From: an uncultured Bacilli bacterium
GTDB lineage: Bacteria; Bacillota_I; Bacilli_A; RF39; UBA660
Assembly (NCBI GenBank): GCA_947624565.1
Contig: CANQKX010000008.1
Coordinates: 1 to 50,652 of the forward strand
Direction of reading: 5' to 3'
Length of the DNA stretch: 50,652 nt
Made by a program: the position numbers and the translations under genes. The first letter of the stretch is position 1, and each line of letters begins with the position of its first letter. The notes under the pieces were generated by a model, which saw only the letters and a program-made list of their open reading frames with translations, was not told the origin of the DNA and made no database searches. Below, in pieces: positions 7,646-17,938 of the stretch.

Positions 7646-8323
7646 TTATATATTCCCATTTTCAAAGAAACTATAATAATCTTGTCCAATTATAATATGA
7701 TCTATTATATTTATTCCTTGTAATTTACCTATTTCAACAAGTGTTTTTGTAATCATAAAATCTTCTTTTGATGGTGTTGTATCACCACTTGGATGATTAT
7801 GTACACATATTATTGAAGATGCACTTAAAAGATATGCATTTTTAAATATTTCTCTAGGATGTACAATACTTTTATTTAATGTTCCTTTAAATAGTAATTT
7901 TTTATCAATTAAATTCTTTTTTGAATCTAAATATAATCCATAAAAATATTCTTGCTTTTCATTTTTTAAAATTTCATTCATATAAATATATATTTTTTTA
8001 GCAGTATTCATTTTTATTTTTTTTATATTTTTATCATAATATACTCTTTTACCTAGTTCAATTGCAGATAATAATTTTATTGCTTTTACTTCCCCTATTC
8101 CATCAATATTTTTTAATTTATTTAACGACATATCTTTTAAATCAGTTATGTCATTTATATTTTGAAGTATGCTATTTGATAAATCTATTACAGATTTATT
8201 TTTTGTTCCTGTATTTAAAAGTATGCTTATAAGTTCACTATTTGATAGATTATTAACGCCATACTTTAAAAATCTTTCTCTTGGTCTTTCGTCTATAGGT
8301 GTATTTTTAATTAAATTATTCAC
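7646..8323 (-). CDS. radC: RadC family JAMM-domain protein
   Basis: 225 aa, full length. An N-terminal helix-hairpin-helix region (~25-95, with LKNIDGIGEVKAIKLLSAIELG) is followed by the JAMM metalloprotease-like domain. The zinc residues H175-N-H177-PSGD and D188 are present. The biochemical role is still unclear; the old DNA-repair assignment is doubtful. The start is a GTG that overlaps the end of the SPOR-like gene by eight bases, with AGGAG about 13 bases upstream. It heads the mreCD-spoIVF cluster as in B. subtilis. Confidence 0.95.
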   Translation of the reverse strand: MNNLIKNTPIDERPRERFLKYGVNNLSNSELISILLNTGTKNKSVIDLSNSILQNINDITDLKDMSLNKLKNIDGIGEVKAIKLLSAIELGKRVYYDKNIKKIKMNTAKKIYIYMNEILKNEKQEYFYGLYLDSKKNLIDKKLLFKGTLNKSIVHPREIFKNAYLLSASSIICVHNHPSGDTTPSKEDFMITKTLVEIGKLQGINIIDHIIIGQDYYSFFENGNI

Positions 8324-8774
8324 TAGTTAATATCAACTCCTCATATTTAGAGAGTACTTGTTTTTGGGCATTTATAATAGTATCTATATCATCTGTTGAA
8401 GATACTAAATTATCATATTGATCTAATAAATTTAAAAATTCTAAATTATTAGTTTTTACTCCCTTCATATAAATATTATCTGTTATACCATAAGAATCCA
8501 CTATTTTTTTCTTTAAATCTTGATTTTTTATAATTCCAATAAGTACATGATAGCCATCATTATCTTGATAATAAAAATAATTTTTTAAATTCTTAGTATT
8601 TTCAGTCATATTATTTTTATTACTATATACTCCATATTGTAATAAATATATGGTTTCATTATCACTTTTAAAAGTCTCCTCTGCTTTTGTATCATATTGA
8701 TTAAATATATATTTTCCAAATATAATGCCAATTATAATTGCGATTAATATACTTATAATAGTATTTTTTTTCAT
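8316..8774 (-). CDS. Membrane-anchored SPOR-like protein
   Basis: 152 aa. An N-terminal TM anchor (~5-25) precedes an extracytoplasmic domain of ~65 residues that resembles a SPOR (peptidoglycan-binding) repeat: IYLLQYGVYSNKNNM, then KNYFYYQDNDGYHVLIGIIKN. The rest is helical. SPOR domains bind denuded glycan strands at division or sporulation septa, so a septal or forespore wall role is plausible. It overlaps radC and starts the radC-mre-spoIVF transcription unit. The family call rests on pattern only. Confidence 0.6.
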   Translation of the reverse strand: MKKNTIISILIAIIIGIIFGKYIFNQYDTKAEETFKSDNETIYLLQYGVYSNKNNMTENTKNLKNYFYYQDNDGYHVLIGIIKNQDLKKKIVDSYGITDNIYMKGVKTNNLEFLNLLDQYDNLVSSTDDIDTIINAQKQVLSKYEELILTSE

Positions 8775-8822
8775 ATTATCACCTAAATCTATAATATTAC
8801 ATAAAATATAAAAATTATGTCG

Positions 8823-8856
8823 AAAAAAAAGAAATTATTGTATTAATTTCTTTTTT
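8823..8856 (-). terminator. Intrinsic terminator after proS
   Basis: The minus-strand stem AAGAAATTA/TAATTTCTT is followed by a run of eight U residues. The proS stop codon is at its edge. Confidence 0.8.
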
Positions 8857-10558
8857 ATATATTTTCCTCTTCTATTATATCTTGTACTTTATATAATACA
8901 TCAAATATTGATATTTCAGTAAACTCTTCTTCCTCTCTTTTCTTTAATTCAACAATATGTTCATCTGCTTTTCTTCCTACAGTTATTCTAATTGGAATTC
9001 CTATTAAATCCATATCATTAAATTTTACTCCTGCTCTTTCATTTCTATCATCAAGTAAAATATCTATATTTGCTTCCTTAAATGTATTATATAAGTGATT
9101 AGCTGCTTGTAATTGTGTTTCATTATTAACATCTACTACAACAATTGCTACCTTGTATGGAGCAATATTCATTGGCCATATAATTCCTTTTTCATCGTTT
9201 TTTTGTTCTACAATAGCAGATAAACATCTTCCAATTCCAATACCATAGCATCCCATCCATACAGGTTTTAAATTGTTATCTTCATCATTATATCTTAAAT
9301 TTAATGCCTCTGAATATTTAGTTCCTAATTTAAATGTATTCCCTATTTCTATACCTTTTTTAAATTTTAATTCGCATCCACATTTAGGACATAAATCTCC
9401 TTCTTTTACATTTCTAATATCTGCAGCCATTATATATGTAAAATCATCTATATTAACATTTTTATAATGATAATCTTTTTTATTGGCTCCTACAATAAAG
9501 TTAACCATATTAGCAACTTCATTATCAATTATTATTGGAACATCTATTCCTATAGGTCCAACAAACCCTATTTCAGATCTTGTTACTTTTTTGACTTCTG
9601 CTTCACTAGCAAGTTCAATTGTTTTAGCATTTAATAACTTTAATACTTTAATTTCATTTATTTGGGCATCTCCCTTTATAAGAAGTGCATATAGTTTACC
9701 ATCAATTTTATATATTAAAGTTTTAACTAATTTTGATGGTGCTTCATTTAAATATTCACTAACTTCATCTATTGTCTTTGCATCTATTGTTTCAATTAAG
9801 TCTTTTTCTAATTTCTTTTCAGTACTTTCCTTTTCTGATATAATTGATTCACATACTTCCAAATTAGATGAATAGTCACAAGATTCACAAAAAACAACAG
9901 TATCTTCTCCAATATCAGTTATTGCTTGAAATTCTTCTGATAATAAACCACCCATTGATCCAGTATCTGCTTTTACTATTTTATAGTTTATACCAAGTCT
10001 TGTAAATATTTTTTTATATGCATTATACATATCATTATATGATATATCAAGTCCATTTAAATCTTTATCAAAAGTATACGCATCTTTCATTAAAAATTCT
10101 CTAACTCTTATTAACCCATATCTAGGCCTTGCTTCATCTCGATATTTATTTTGAATTTGATATAAACTAAATGGTAAATCTTTAAATGATCTAACATTAT
10201 TTAATGCAGCGATTGTAAATAACTCTTCATGTGTAGGACCTAATACATAATCTTTATCAAATCTATCTTTTAAGGAAAACATACTATCTCCAAATGATGA
10301 TAATCTATTTGATGATTCATATACATCTTTACTTATTAATGAAGGCATTAATAATTCTTGACTATTGATTTTATTCATTTCTTCTCTAATTATATTTTCT
10401 ATATTTTTTAATACCTTAAATCCAAGAGGTAAATACATATAAATACCTGCTGATGTCTTTTTTATCATTCCACTTCTTACAAGTAAATTGCCACTTACTG
10501 AATCTTCATCTTTTATATTTTCTCTAATTGTGTAAAAAAAACTATTTTTTAACTTCAT
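8855..10558 (-). CDS. proS: Prolyl-tRNA synthetase
   Basis: 567 aa, the bacterial-type ProRS length. The class II core begins with SGMIKKTSAGIYMYLPLGFK (motif 1 region), followed by RDEARPRYGLIRVREFLMKD (motif 2). The INS editing domain (about 225-385, with KGDAQINEIKVLKL) hydrolyses Ala-tRNA(Pro). Motif 3 (WMGCYGIGIGR) and the anticodon-binding domain follow. It charges tRNA(Pro) in the cytoplasm. It is monocistronic between two terminators. No T-box is seen in its short leader, unlike valS and alaS. Confidence 0.97.
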   Translation of the reverse strand: MKLKNSFFYTIRENIKDEDSVSGNLLVRSGMIKKTSAGIYMYLPLGFKVLKNIENIIREEMNKINSQELLMPSLISKDVYESSNRLSSFGDSMFSLKDRFDKDYVLGPTHEELFTIAALNNVRSFKDLPFSLYQIQNKYRDEARPRYGLIRVREFLMKDAYTFDKDLNGLDISYNDMYNAYKKIFTRLGINYKIVKADTGSMGGLLSEEFQAITDIGEDTVVFCESCDYSSNLEVCESIISEKESTEKKLEKDLIETIDAKTIDEVSEYLNEAPSKLVKTLIYKIDGKLYALLIKGDAQINEIKVLKLLNAKTIELASEAEVKKVTRSEIGFVGPIGIDVPIIIDNEVANMVNFIVGANKKDYHYKNVNIDDFTYIMAADIRNVKEGDLCPKCGCELKFKKGIEIGNTFKLGTKYSEALNLRYNDEDNNLKPVWMGCYGIGIGRCLSAIVEQKNDEKGIIWPMNIAPYKVAIVVVDVNNETQLQAANHLYNTFKEANIDILLDDRNERAGVKFNDMDLIGIPIRITVGRKADEHIVELKKREEEEFTEISIFDVLYKVQDIIEEENI

Positions 10559-10615
10559 TATTTCACTTCCTAATGATAACTAAATTATATCAAATATATA
10601 TAATAATTTCAATTA

Positions 10616-10649
10616 AAAAGAATAATATTATTTTTTATTATTCTTTTTT
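10616..10649 (-). terminator. Intrinsic terminator of the zinc-ribbon membrane protein gene
   Basis: AAAGAATAATA pairs with TATTATTCTTT on the minus strand, followed by U residues. The stop codon of the gene lies inside the stem. Confidence 0.7.
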
Positions 10650-12973
10650 GCTTCATTAATAAATACATATGTTATTAATACTATTCCAACTAATAGTAAT
10701 ATATATGTTATAGATAAGTTACCTATGATTTTAATTATATTTATAAGTATTGATACTAATAGTAAAGATATTCCAAGTATTACAAATGAGTCTTTTTTTC
10801 GTAATATACCATAAAATATATAGAAAATTGATAATATTATATTGAATATTACATTAATATATATAGTAATTATATGTAATAAAGATATTAATATTATTTG
10901 TAAAAGTGTTTTATTTTTATCATTTTTGATATTAAATACTTTTTCAGTATATATTAATACTAATGCTACTAGTAAAATTGTTATCAATTCTATATTAAAT
11001 AAATTTAATATATCAATATTATTAACTAAATATGTATATGGGAATATGATTATAATGCTATAGCTTAATACATGATTATCTGAATCTACTTCAAGTAAGA
11101 ACATTGATGTAATAATAATTATATAAATTATTAATGTTATTATATTAGATATTATATGTTGATCTATAAAATAATTTAGTAATCTACTAACAAGTATAAA
11201 TCCTACTATAGTATATATATATTTAATAATAAATGGAGTTTTTTGTCTAATTAACATACAATATGCTAAACAGTAAATTAAAGTATTAACACAAATTGCA
11301 AGTAAACTATATCCATGTAAATTATATAAACTAGCAAGAGTAATTGATATTAAACTTATATAAAAATATACGTTTTCACCATTTATTTTTAATCTATTTG
11401 ATACAATATCAAGCATGGTAAATATAACAGATATAAATATTAGTATATAGTAAAATGACATATTAAATTTAATTGCTGAAAATAATAAATTTAATATAAC
11501 TGCAATTAATAGAAAAACATTTTTCTCTAATGATTTTTTATTTATCATCTGAAATATGAAATAATATATCCATAATATTTCATTTAAAATAAACATAATC
11601 ATATCAATATCTGTAAGCAATATTACGAAACTTGAAAGTATTAAATATATATATGAAAAATATTTAAAATAATTACTTAAATTTTTATTACTAAATTTAT
11701 ATAGTACTATTGTATAAATACTAAAACATATTATACTTGATACCATATATATAATAGAATAATCAATGTTCATAAATAAATCAGTTATACCTTTTATTAC
11801 AAGAAGTATAAATATAGGAAATAATAAACTATTTGTTTGTTTTTCAAATTTTGAATCACTTATTTTATATGTAAATATATTAAACAATAACATTAATGTA
11901 GAAATTACAATTAATAATTTACCACTTAATTCTTCAAATAATATAATTAAAAATATATTTATAAGTAATAATATAAATGATGTATTTTTAATTGTTTTAT
12001 CATTATACAAACTCAAAATAAAATACATAACTATTGATAGTATAACTAAAGTTAATATATATATATTAAAATATGAATTTAGTATATATATTATTGAAAC
12101 ATTTAATAGTAAATATAATACATATGGATATACATATTTTGTTTTTACATTTGTGAATTTTTTCATGAATATTAGTGTTGTTATTATATGCATTATACAT
12201 GTAATAAATGTAATAATTGTACTTATTTTTGAAATATAATAATTATAATAATATGATGTATATGGAACTAACAATATAGAAAATATTACTAGTATTACAG
12301 ATATAAAATTGATTATTGATTTTGATAATTCGTTTTTATTTGATAATAATAAAATAATAATTAAGTTAAACAAACATAAAATTGGCATTATAAAATCTAG
12401 GTTATTAATGTCGTCAAGATTAAATATAAATAAAATAAATGCAACTGATAAATAAGTAAATAAATGTGAAATATATATAAATATTTTTGAATTTATAAAT
12501 TTATAACTAAAATAATATACTAAAGAACATATACCAGATGAAATAGCTAAATATACAAAAATACCACTACCCTTATATGACAAATAATTACCAAGTATTT
12601 CGTATTTAGCAATTAAATTTAAAATTATTGGTATAAATATTATTCCTATAAACCACATAGTCTTATATGGCATATAATTTTTATACTTTTTACTAAAAAT
12701 AGAGATAGATAAGAATATTGCCATTTCAAAAGTTAGAAATATAATTTTATAAATATTATTCATATTTTCCCAATTTACGAAAGCAAAAATAATGCTAGAT
12801 AAAATTATTAATCCTGCACCCAAATAAAGTAACGATTTAGTTTTTACTTCCTCATTTTTTATTTTTTTTGCTTTTTCTCTATTTTCTAATTCTATTTTTG
12901 TTGGTGCACCACATTTAGTACAAAATCTACTATTTTCCTTAATCTTATTTCCACATTTGCTACAGTATTTCAT
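10628..12973 (-). CDS. Large zinc-ribbon polytopic membrane protein
   Basis: 781 aa. A zinc ribbon with C4-xx-C7 and C18-xx-C21 (YCSKCG, FCTKCGAP) is followed by a charged linker to ~45. The rest is ~730 very hydrophobic residues with roughly twenty or more TM helices separated by short loops of Asn/Lys. The architecture resembles the DUF2157-like or zinc-ribbon membrane proteins of Firmicutes, but no specific function is known to me. There are few charged residues within TM segments, so a classical transporter mechanism is not evident. It is monocistronic. The very AT-rich composition inflates Ile/Leu/Phe/Asn. Confidence 0.75.
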   Translation of the reverse strand: MKYCSKCGNKIKENSRFCTKCGAPTKIELENREKAKKIKNEEVKTKSLLYLGAGLIILSSIIFAFVNWENMNNIYKIIFLTFEMAIFLSISIFSKKYKNYMPYKTMWFIGIIFIPIILNLIAKYEILGNYLSYKGSGIFVYLAISSGICSLVYYFSYKFINSKIFIYISHLFTYLSVAFILFIFNLDDINNLDFIMPILCLFNLIIILLLSNKNELSKSIINFISVILVIFSILLVPYTSYYYNYYISKISTIITFITCIMHIITTLIFMKKFTNVKTKYVYPYVLYLLLNVSIIYILNSYFNIYILTLVILSIVMYFILSLYNDKTIKNTSFILLLINIFLIILFEELSGKLLIVISTLMLLFNIFTYKISDSKFEKQTNSLLFPIFILLVIKGITDLFMNIDYSIIYMVSSIICFSIYTIVLYKFSNKNLSNYFKYFSYIYLILSSFVILLTDIDMIMFILNEILWIYYFIFQMINKKSLEKNVFLLIAVILNLLFSAIKFNMSFYYILIFISVIFTMLDIVSNRLKINGENVYFYISLISITLASLYNLHGYSLLAICVNTLIYCLAYCMLIRQKTPFIIKYIYTIVGFILVSRLLNYFIDQHIISNIITLIIYIIIITSMFLLEVDSDNHVLSYSIIIIFPYTYLVNNIDILNLFNIELITILLVALVLIYTEKVFNIKNDKNKTLLQIILISLLHIITIYINVIFNIILSIFYIFYGILRKKDSFVILGISLLLVSILINIIKIIGNLSITYILLLVGIVLITYVFINEAKKNNKK

Positions 12974-13046
12974 ATTTACATTCTCCTCTTTTAATTATTA
13001 TATAATATTTCTATAAAATTTTAAAGTATTAATATTTATATATTAA

Positions 13047-13069
13047 TAAAAAACAGTTATAAAACTGTC
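13047..13069 (-). terminator. Intrinsic terminator after valS
   Basis: The minus-strand stem ACAGTT/AACTGT with a 4-base loop is followed by six U residues, just past the valS stop. Confidence 0.85.
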
Positions 13070-13083
13070 TTTTATATGTAATA

Positions 13084-15654
13084 TTAGTTATATGATGCTA
13101 TCTTTTTTACTATATCTTCTAGCGCTAATTTCTCATTTTCTAATTTTCTTTTTTCTTCTTCAATTAAATCTTTAGGGGCATTATTAATATATCCAGTATT
13201 TGATAATAATTTTTCTCTTTTCAAAATAGAACTTTCTAATTTATCTTTTTCTTTATTTAATTCGTTCATTATTTTATTTTTTTCATCTTCGGTTTCTTTA
13301 TAATAGTATACTAAATTATTTTCTAAAATATTTGTTTTTGAAACAATTTGCAATTTATTATAATTACCTTGATTTTCAATGATTATATTATCATCATTTA
13401 ATTTTAAACAATTTGAGATTAATATTTTAATCTCATCATTTGAAGAATTAAAAGTAAATAAAGAATCTTTTTTAATATTATTATCTTTTTTTATTGTTCT
13501 AACTTTTGTTATAAATTCTCTTGTTTCTTTCATTAAGTTTATGGTATCAGCAAAAACTAAATTATCATTATACTTTGGATAATCGCTAATCATAATAGAT
13601 TCGTTTTCTTTTATTGCTAGATTTGAATATATTTCTTCAGTTACAAATGGCATGAAAGGATGAAGTAATTTTAATATATTAGTTAATACATAAATGAGTG
13701 TACTTTGTGTACTTTTTTTATCCATATTAAATTTAGAAAATTCAATATATCCATCACAAAAATCATCCCATATAAAACTATATAATTCTGCACCAACATT
13801 ATTAAATTCATATTTATTCATATTATTTGTAACACTTTGTATGGTCTGTTGTAGTCTAGTTAATATCCATTTATCTGAAAAAGATAAATTTGTAAGTTTT
13901 ATTTCATCTATATTTTCGGTATTTATTAATGTAAATCTAGAAGCATTCCATATTTTATTAATAAAATTCCATGTTGATTTTACTTTTTCTTCATCAAATC
14001 TTAAATCTTGACCAGGAGCAGAATTAGTAGTTAAGAAAAATCTAAGTGCATCACATCCATATTGATCTATCATATCCATTGGATCAATCCCATTTCCTAA
14101 ACTCTTACTCATTTTTCTTCCTGATTTATCACGTACAAGCCCATGTATTACACATTCCTTAAAAGGTTTTTTACCAGTAAATTCTAATCCTTGAAATATC
14201 ATTCTAGCAACCCAAAAGAATATAATATCATATCCTGTTACAAGTACATCTGTAGGGTAATATCTATTATATAAATCTGTATTATCAGGATATCCTAATG
14301 TAGAAAAAGGCCATAATGCAGAGGAAAACCATGTATCAAGTACATCATTATCTTGAATCCAACCATCTCCCGGTGATTCAACTTGTACTTTCATTTCATT
14401 ATCTTTGTACCAGGCGGGTATTCTAATTCCCCACCATAATTGTCTTGATATACACCAATCATAGCAATCATTCATCCAGTTTTCTAGTATTTTTTCTTGA
14501 TTTTTAGGGATAAAATTTACTTTGGTTTTTTTATTTTTTTGATTTTCCAATACTTTTTTAGCAAGTGGAGCCATTTTTACAAACCATTGTTCTGATAAAT
14601 ATGGTTCAACAATAGCATTTGTTCTTTCAGAATGACCAACGCTATGTGTAATTTTTTCTATGTTAATAAGTAATTTTTCTTCTTTTAATTTTTCTATTAA
14701 TTTGTTTCTAGCATCGAATCTATCTAATCCGTTAAACATAAGTGCGTTTTCATTCATAGTTCCATCTTCATTAATTACAACAACTCTATCTAAATTATGC
14801 CTATTTCCTACTTCAAAATCGTTTGGATCATGTGCAGGAGTTATTTTAACTACACCCGTCCCTTTTTCCATATCAGCATGTTCATCACCAATTATAGGTA
14901 TTAGTTTGTTTACTATTGGAAGTATTACATTTTTACCAATTAATTTATTATATCTTTCATCTTTGGGATTAACTGCGACAGCGGTATCACCAAATAAAGT
15001 TTCTGGACGTGTTGTTGCTACATCTAAATATTCATCAGTATTTTCTATAAAATATTTTATATGATAAAATGCACCTTCAATATCTTTATATACGACTTCT
15101 TCATTTGATAATGCTGTTTTTGCTATAGGATCCCAATTTATTATCTTTTTTCCTTTATAAATTAATCCTTTTTCATACATTGAAATAAAGACATGATTTA
15201 CTGCTTTTACACTAACTTCATCTAGAGTAAATCTTTCTTTAGAATAATCTAAACTTATACCCATCTTTGCCCATTGCTGCCTTATATTTTGAGCATATTC
15301 TTCTTTCCATTCCCAAGATTTTTCTAAAAATTTTTCTCTACCAAGTTCATATTTATTTATACCTTGTTCTTTTAATTTAGCAACCACTTTTGCTTCAGTT
15401 GCAATTGCGGCATGATCCATTCCAGGAAGCCACAATACATCAAATCCATTCATTCTTTTGTATCTTGCAATAATATCTTGAATAGTTACATCCCATGCAT
15501 GTCCTAAATGTAATTTACCAGTTACATTTGGGGGTGGAAGAATCATAGAAAAAGGTGTTTTCGTATTATCTCCAGATAAAAAATAATCTTTATTAATCCA
15601 ATTTGTATATTTACCCTCTTCTACTATCTTGTGATTATATTTAATATCTAACAT
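13084..15654 (-). CDS. valS: Valyl-tRNA synthetase
   Basis: 856 aa from the ATG at 15654, which follows AAAGGAGA; a TTG 18 bases upstream overlaps that site. It is a class I synthetase. The HIGH motif is [14 protein letters not shown] near residue 45, the CP1 editing domain contains [18 protein letters not shown], and KMSKS is in [14 protein letters not shown]. The C-terminal coiled-coil arm (~790-850) is typical of ValRS and binds the tRNA elbow. It is controlled by the T-box riboswitch at 15676-15896. In B. subtilis valS also follows spoVID-ysxE; here a 605-residue gene and a small plus-strand ORF sit between. Confidence 0.98.
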   Translation of the reverse strand: MLDIKYNHKIVEEGKYTNWINKDYFLSGDNTKTPFSMILPPPNVTGKLHLGHAWDVTIQDIIARYKRMNGFDVLWLPGMDHAAIATEAKVVAKLKEQGINKYELGREKFLEKSWEWKEEYAQNIRQQWAKMGISLDYSKERFTLDEVSVKAVNHVFISMYEKGLIYKGKKIINWDPIAKTALSNEEVVYKDIEGAFYHIKYFIENTDEYLDVATTRPETLFGDTAVAVNPKDERYNKLIGKNVILPIVNKLIPIIGDEHADMEKGTGVVKITPAHDPNDFEVGNRHNLDRVVVINEDGTMNENALMFNGLDRFDARNKLIEKLKEEKLLINIEKITHSVGHSERTNAIVEPYLSEQWFVKMAPLAKKVLENQKNKKTKVNFIPKNQEKILENWMNDCYDWCISRQLWWGIRIPAWYKDNEMKVQVESPGDGWIQDNDVLDTWFSSALWPFSTLGYPDNTDLYNRYYPTDVLVTGYDIIFFWVARMIFQGLEFTGKKPFKECVIHGLVRDKSGRKMSKSLGNGIDPMDMIDQYGCDALRFFLTTNSAPGQDLRFDEEKVKSTWNFINKIWNASRFTLINTENIDEIKLTNLSFSDKWILTRLQQTIQSVTNNMNKYEFNNVGAELYSFIWDDFCDGYIEFSKFNMDKKSTQSTLIYVLTNILKLLHPFMPFVTEEIYSNLAIKENESIMISDYPKYNDNLVFADTINLMKETREFITKVRTIKKDNNIKKDSLFTFNSSNDEIKILISNCLKLNDDNIIIENQGNYNKLQIVSKTNILENNLVYYYKETEDEKNKIMNELNKEKDKLESSILKREKLLSNTGYINNAPKDLIEEEKRKLENEKLALEDIVKKIASYN

Positions 15655-15675
15655 AATTAAGTCTCCTTTCAAAAT

Positions 15676-15896
15676 AAAAAAATATCTACGATGTAAGGAC
15701 TAATTATAGCGGTACCACCTTACTTCATAGATATTTCTATGCTCTTTTTATATTTAACGCATATATTACGTAATATTTTACTTAATTTCAAATATTAGGC
15801 CAATAAGCTACCTTCAAATACATCATATATCAGTTTTCACCAACCACTGACTCTCTAAAATAATCTTGTATTTTACTCCTCTTATTCATTGCTCTT
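15676..15896 (-). promoter_or_regulatory. T-box riboswitch (Val) upstream of valS
   Basis: The minus-strand leader contains AGAGAGTCAGTGGTTGGTGAAA (Stem I start; the first 20 bases suffice to identify it), a candidate specifier GUA at 15811-15809 in GAAGGTAGC, the T-box core GGTGGTACCGC (15719-15709), and a terminator whose stem AAATATCTA/TAGATATTT plus U-run spans ~15677-15736. A valine specifier before valS makes the assignment consistent. Uncharged tRNA(Val) should stabilise the antiterminator. Confidence 0.93.
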
Positions 15897-15901
15897 CATA
15901 A

Positions 15902-15930
15902 ATTATAAACTTAAATTATTTCTTTGTCAA
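15902..15930 (-). promoter_or_regulatory. Sigma-A promoter for the valS T-box
   Basis: TTGACA (15930-15925) and TATAAT (15907-15902) on the minus strand, with a 17-base spacer. It starts transcription just before Stem I of the T-box. Confidence 0.85.
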
Positions 15931-15932
15931 TA

Positions 15933-17750
15933 TCATTTACTTTGTTGTTTTTCACTTTCAATATATTTATCTATTTCTTTTTTCATCTCATTTAATATGT
16001 TATTTTTGCCATCAATAAAATATTCATATTCTTTATCTTTAACTCTTAAAAGTCTATCTCTATCACCTAGCACAAAATTAATATCATTTTGTGAATATAA
16101 AAATTTATTTTTTTCGTCATTTAAATTAACATAATAAAATTTTATATTTCTCTTTAAATAATTATTTATATAGTAAAAATATTTATTACTTGAATTATCT
16201 GTTTTTTTATAAAATAGCACATAATATTCACTTTCTGGTTTATTAAATATATCATGTCCGTCTATTTCACTAAATGTATAATTTTTATCTATTTTTACAG
16301 ATTTAAATAAATTATTATTTGTAGATGTATTATTTGAAGATGAATATACACATATTACACAATATATTAAAAGAAATACAATTATTAATAATAAAAATAA
16401 TATTATTATTGAAAATATATTTATTTTTTTCTCTTGTTTTTTATTTTCAATTTGTTGAATTTCAATTTTAGGTATAATATTATTAACAATATCGTCAATA
16501 TTAGAATTATTATCTATTTTACTATAAAGTACATTATCATGATGTTGTTTTACCAAAGATACATTTTTACTTGGTAAATATCCTCCACTTATACCTATAA
16601 ACTTACTTGTAACATCTTCTCCATTTAGTTTATCTATACCAACTATATTACATATATAATTAGTTAAAAAATCCTTATTTAAATTATTATATTTATATGT
16701 ACAATCAAATTTAAACACGTAATATTCATAATTATTAATATAATATTTTTTATAAAATTTTATATTTTTAGGTTCACACATATATGAACTTGATATAACA
16801 AAATTTATATAAAAATCTGAAATTGCAATTGATTGTTGGTTTAAAAATTTTTTTGGAAATAAATCAGTTTTTTCAAAAATACTTAATAATTCAAATAACG
16901 CATACCTAGATGATATATCATTTGCTATTTTATTTAAATTTAATTTATCTATTTCTACTCCTCTTCTATAATAATTATCCAATATAAATAATTTTAATTG
17001 ATTATCATTTTTTTTATATAATTTTTCTAAATATTCTCTAGTTTTCTTGTTAGATACATATATTTCAATATTAATACATTTTTCTAAAAAATATCTTAAA
17101 TCTTTATATTCATCATTATTTAATGCTTCAAATGTATTTTTAAATTTAAATTTTAAGGCGTTTTCAAACACATTATTAATAGAATTGATAAGATCTTTTT
17201 TATATTTCTTTATATCACTTTTTGGAACAACTCCATAACTTAGGTAATTACTAATTAATACTAATATATTATTATTAATACTTTTAAACTTTAATGTTTT
17301 ATATAATTTTGGAAATATATATGTATATGCCTGAGGTTTATCTTTTAAAGTTCCAATTGGAATAAAGTCTTTATCTTTATAATATTTTACAATTAAATCA
17401 CTATACAACACTAATGCACTTTCGTTATCAAAAGTAGATAATAAATATACTATTCTATTTTGAATCATATTAGGCAATTTATCAAAAACTTTTTTTATAG
17501 AATCAGAATATTCATCATAATAGTTACTTAAACTAAGTTCAATTAGCGATTCATTTATACCTTCTAATTCATTTTGTTTATTGAAATTTCTAATTGAGTT
17601 TTCAATTAAAAACATACCTATATTTTTTGTAATATTAATTTTTTGTAATTTATTAAGTGCTCTTAATTTAGAATTAAGATCTCTTTTTTCAATTATTTCA
17701 AGCAAATATGCTACTTTATTTAATTTTATTTCTTCAAGCAAATTTTTCAC
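15933..17750 (-). CDS. Helical-repeat / TM / thioredoxin-like protein, 605 aa
   Basis: Not recognised. The N-terminal ~430 residues look alpha-helical with HEAT-like units at the start (KVAYLLEIIEKRDLNSKLRA). One TM helix at ~445-467 is very hydrophobic. After it, ~130 residues form an apparent thioredoxin-like fold: SEYYVLFYKKT, YYINNYLKRNIKFYYVNLND, INFVLGDRDRLLRV. The CxxC redox pair is absent, so a thiol-redox role is unlikely. The predicted topology is a large cytoplasmic part with a small external domain. It lies between ysxE and valS where B. subtilis has none, 17 bases upstream of the valS T-box. A spore-envelope role is possible from context only. Confidence 0.6.
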   Translation of the reverse strand: MKNLLEEIKLNKVAYLLEIIEKRDLNSKLRALNKLQKINITKNIGMFLIENSIRNFNKQNELEGINESLIELSLSNYYDEYSDSIKKVFDKLPNMIQNRIVYLLSTFDNESALVLYSDLIVKYYKDKDFIPIGTLKDKPQAYTYIFPKLYKTLKFKSINNNILVLISNYLSYGVVPKSDIKKYKKDLINSINNVFENALKFKFKNTFEALNNDEYKDLRYFLEKCINIEIYVSNKKTREYLEKLYKKNDNQLKLFILDNYYRRGVEIDKLNLNKIANDISSRYALFELLSIFEKTDLFPKKFLNQQSIAISDFYINFVISSSYMCEPKNIKFYKKYYINNYEYYVFKFDCTYKYNNLNKDFLTNYICNIVGIDKLNGEDVTSKFIGISGGYLPSKNVSLVKQHHDNVLYSKIDNNSNIDDIVNNIIPKIEIQQIENKKQEKKINIFSIIILFLLLIIVFLLIYCVICVYSSSNNTSTNNNLFKSVKIDKNYTFSEIDGHDIFNKPESEYYVLFYKKTDNSSNKYFYYINNYLKRNIKFYYVNLNDEKNKFLYSQNDINFVLGDRDRLLRVKDKEYEYFIDGKNNILNEMKKEIDKYIESEKQQSK

Positions 17751-17938
17751 ATTTTCACCCTTTTCCTCAAAAGTTAATATTCAAACTTATTATAGCAAAT
17801 TATTATAAAAAAAAGAAGAAATATTTAAAATTATTTCTATTAAAATTAATAATATATTATTATAAGTATTTTTAATTTATTTTTTTATTATTAATGTCAA
17901 TTTTTTTATATATGAATATTATAATATAGGTGATTTTT

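Noticed and set aside
9483-9875. Plus-strand ORF of 130 codons opposite proS
   Set aside because: It is a shadow of proS, which has all class II motifs; the antisense ORF has no ribosome site and only low-complexity hydrophobic sequence.
11766-12239. Plus-strand ORF of 157 codons opposite the membrane protein
   Set aside because: It arises from the antisense of Ile/Leu/Asn-rich TM coding sequence; no ribosome site.
14660-15064. Plus-strand ORF of 134 codons opposite valS
   Set aside because: valS is complete and well supported in this region; the ORF has no start context.
15676-15896. tRNA-like structure upstream of valS
   Set aside because: The conserved GGTGGTACCGC core, Stem I features and terminator show a T-box leader, not a tRNA gene.
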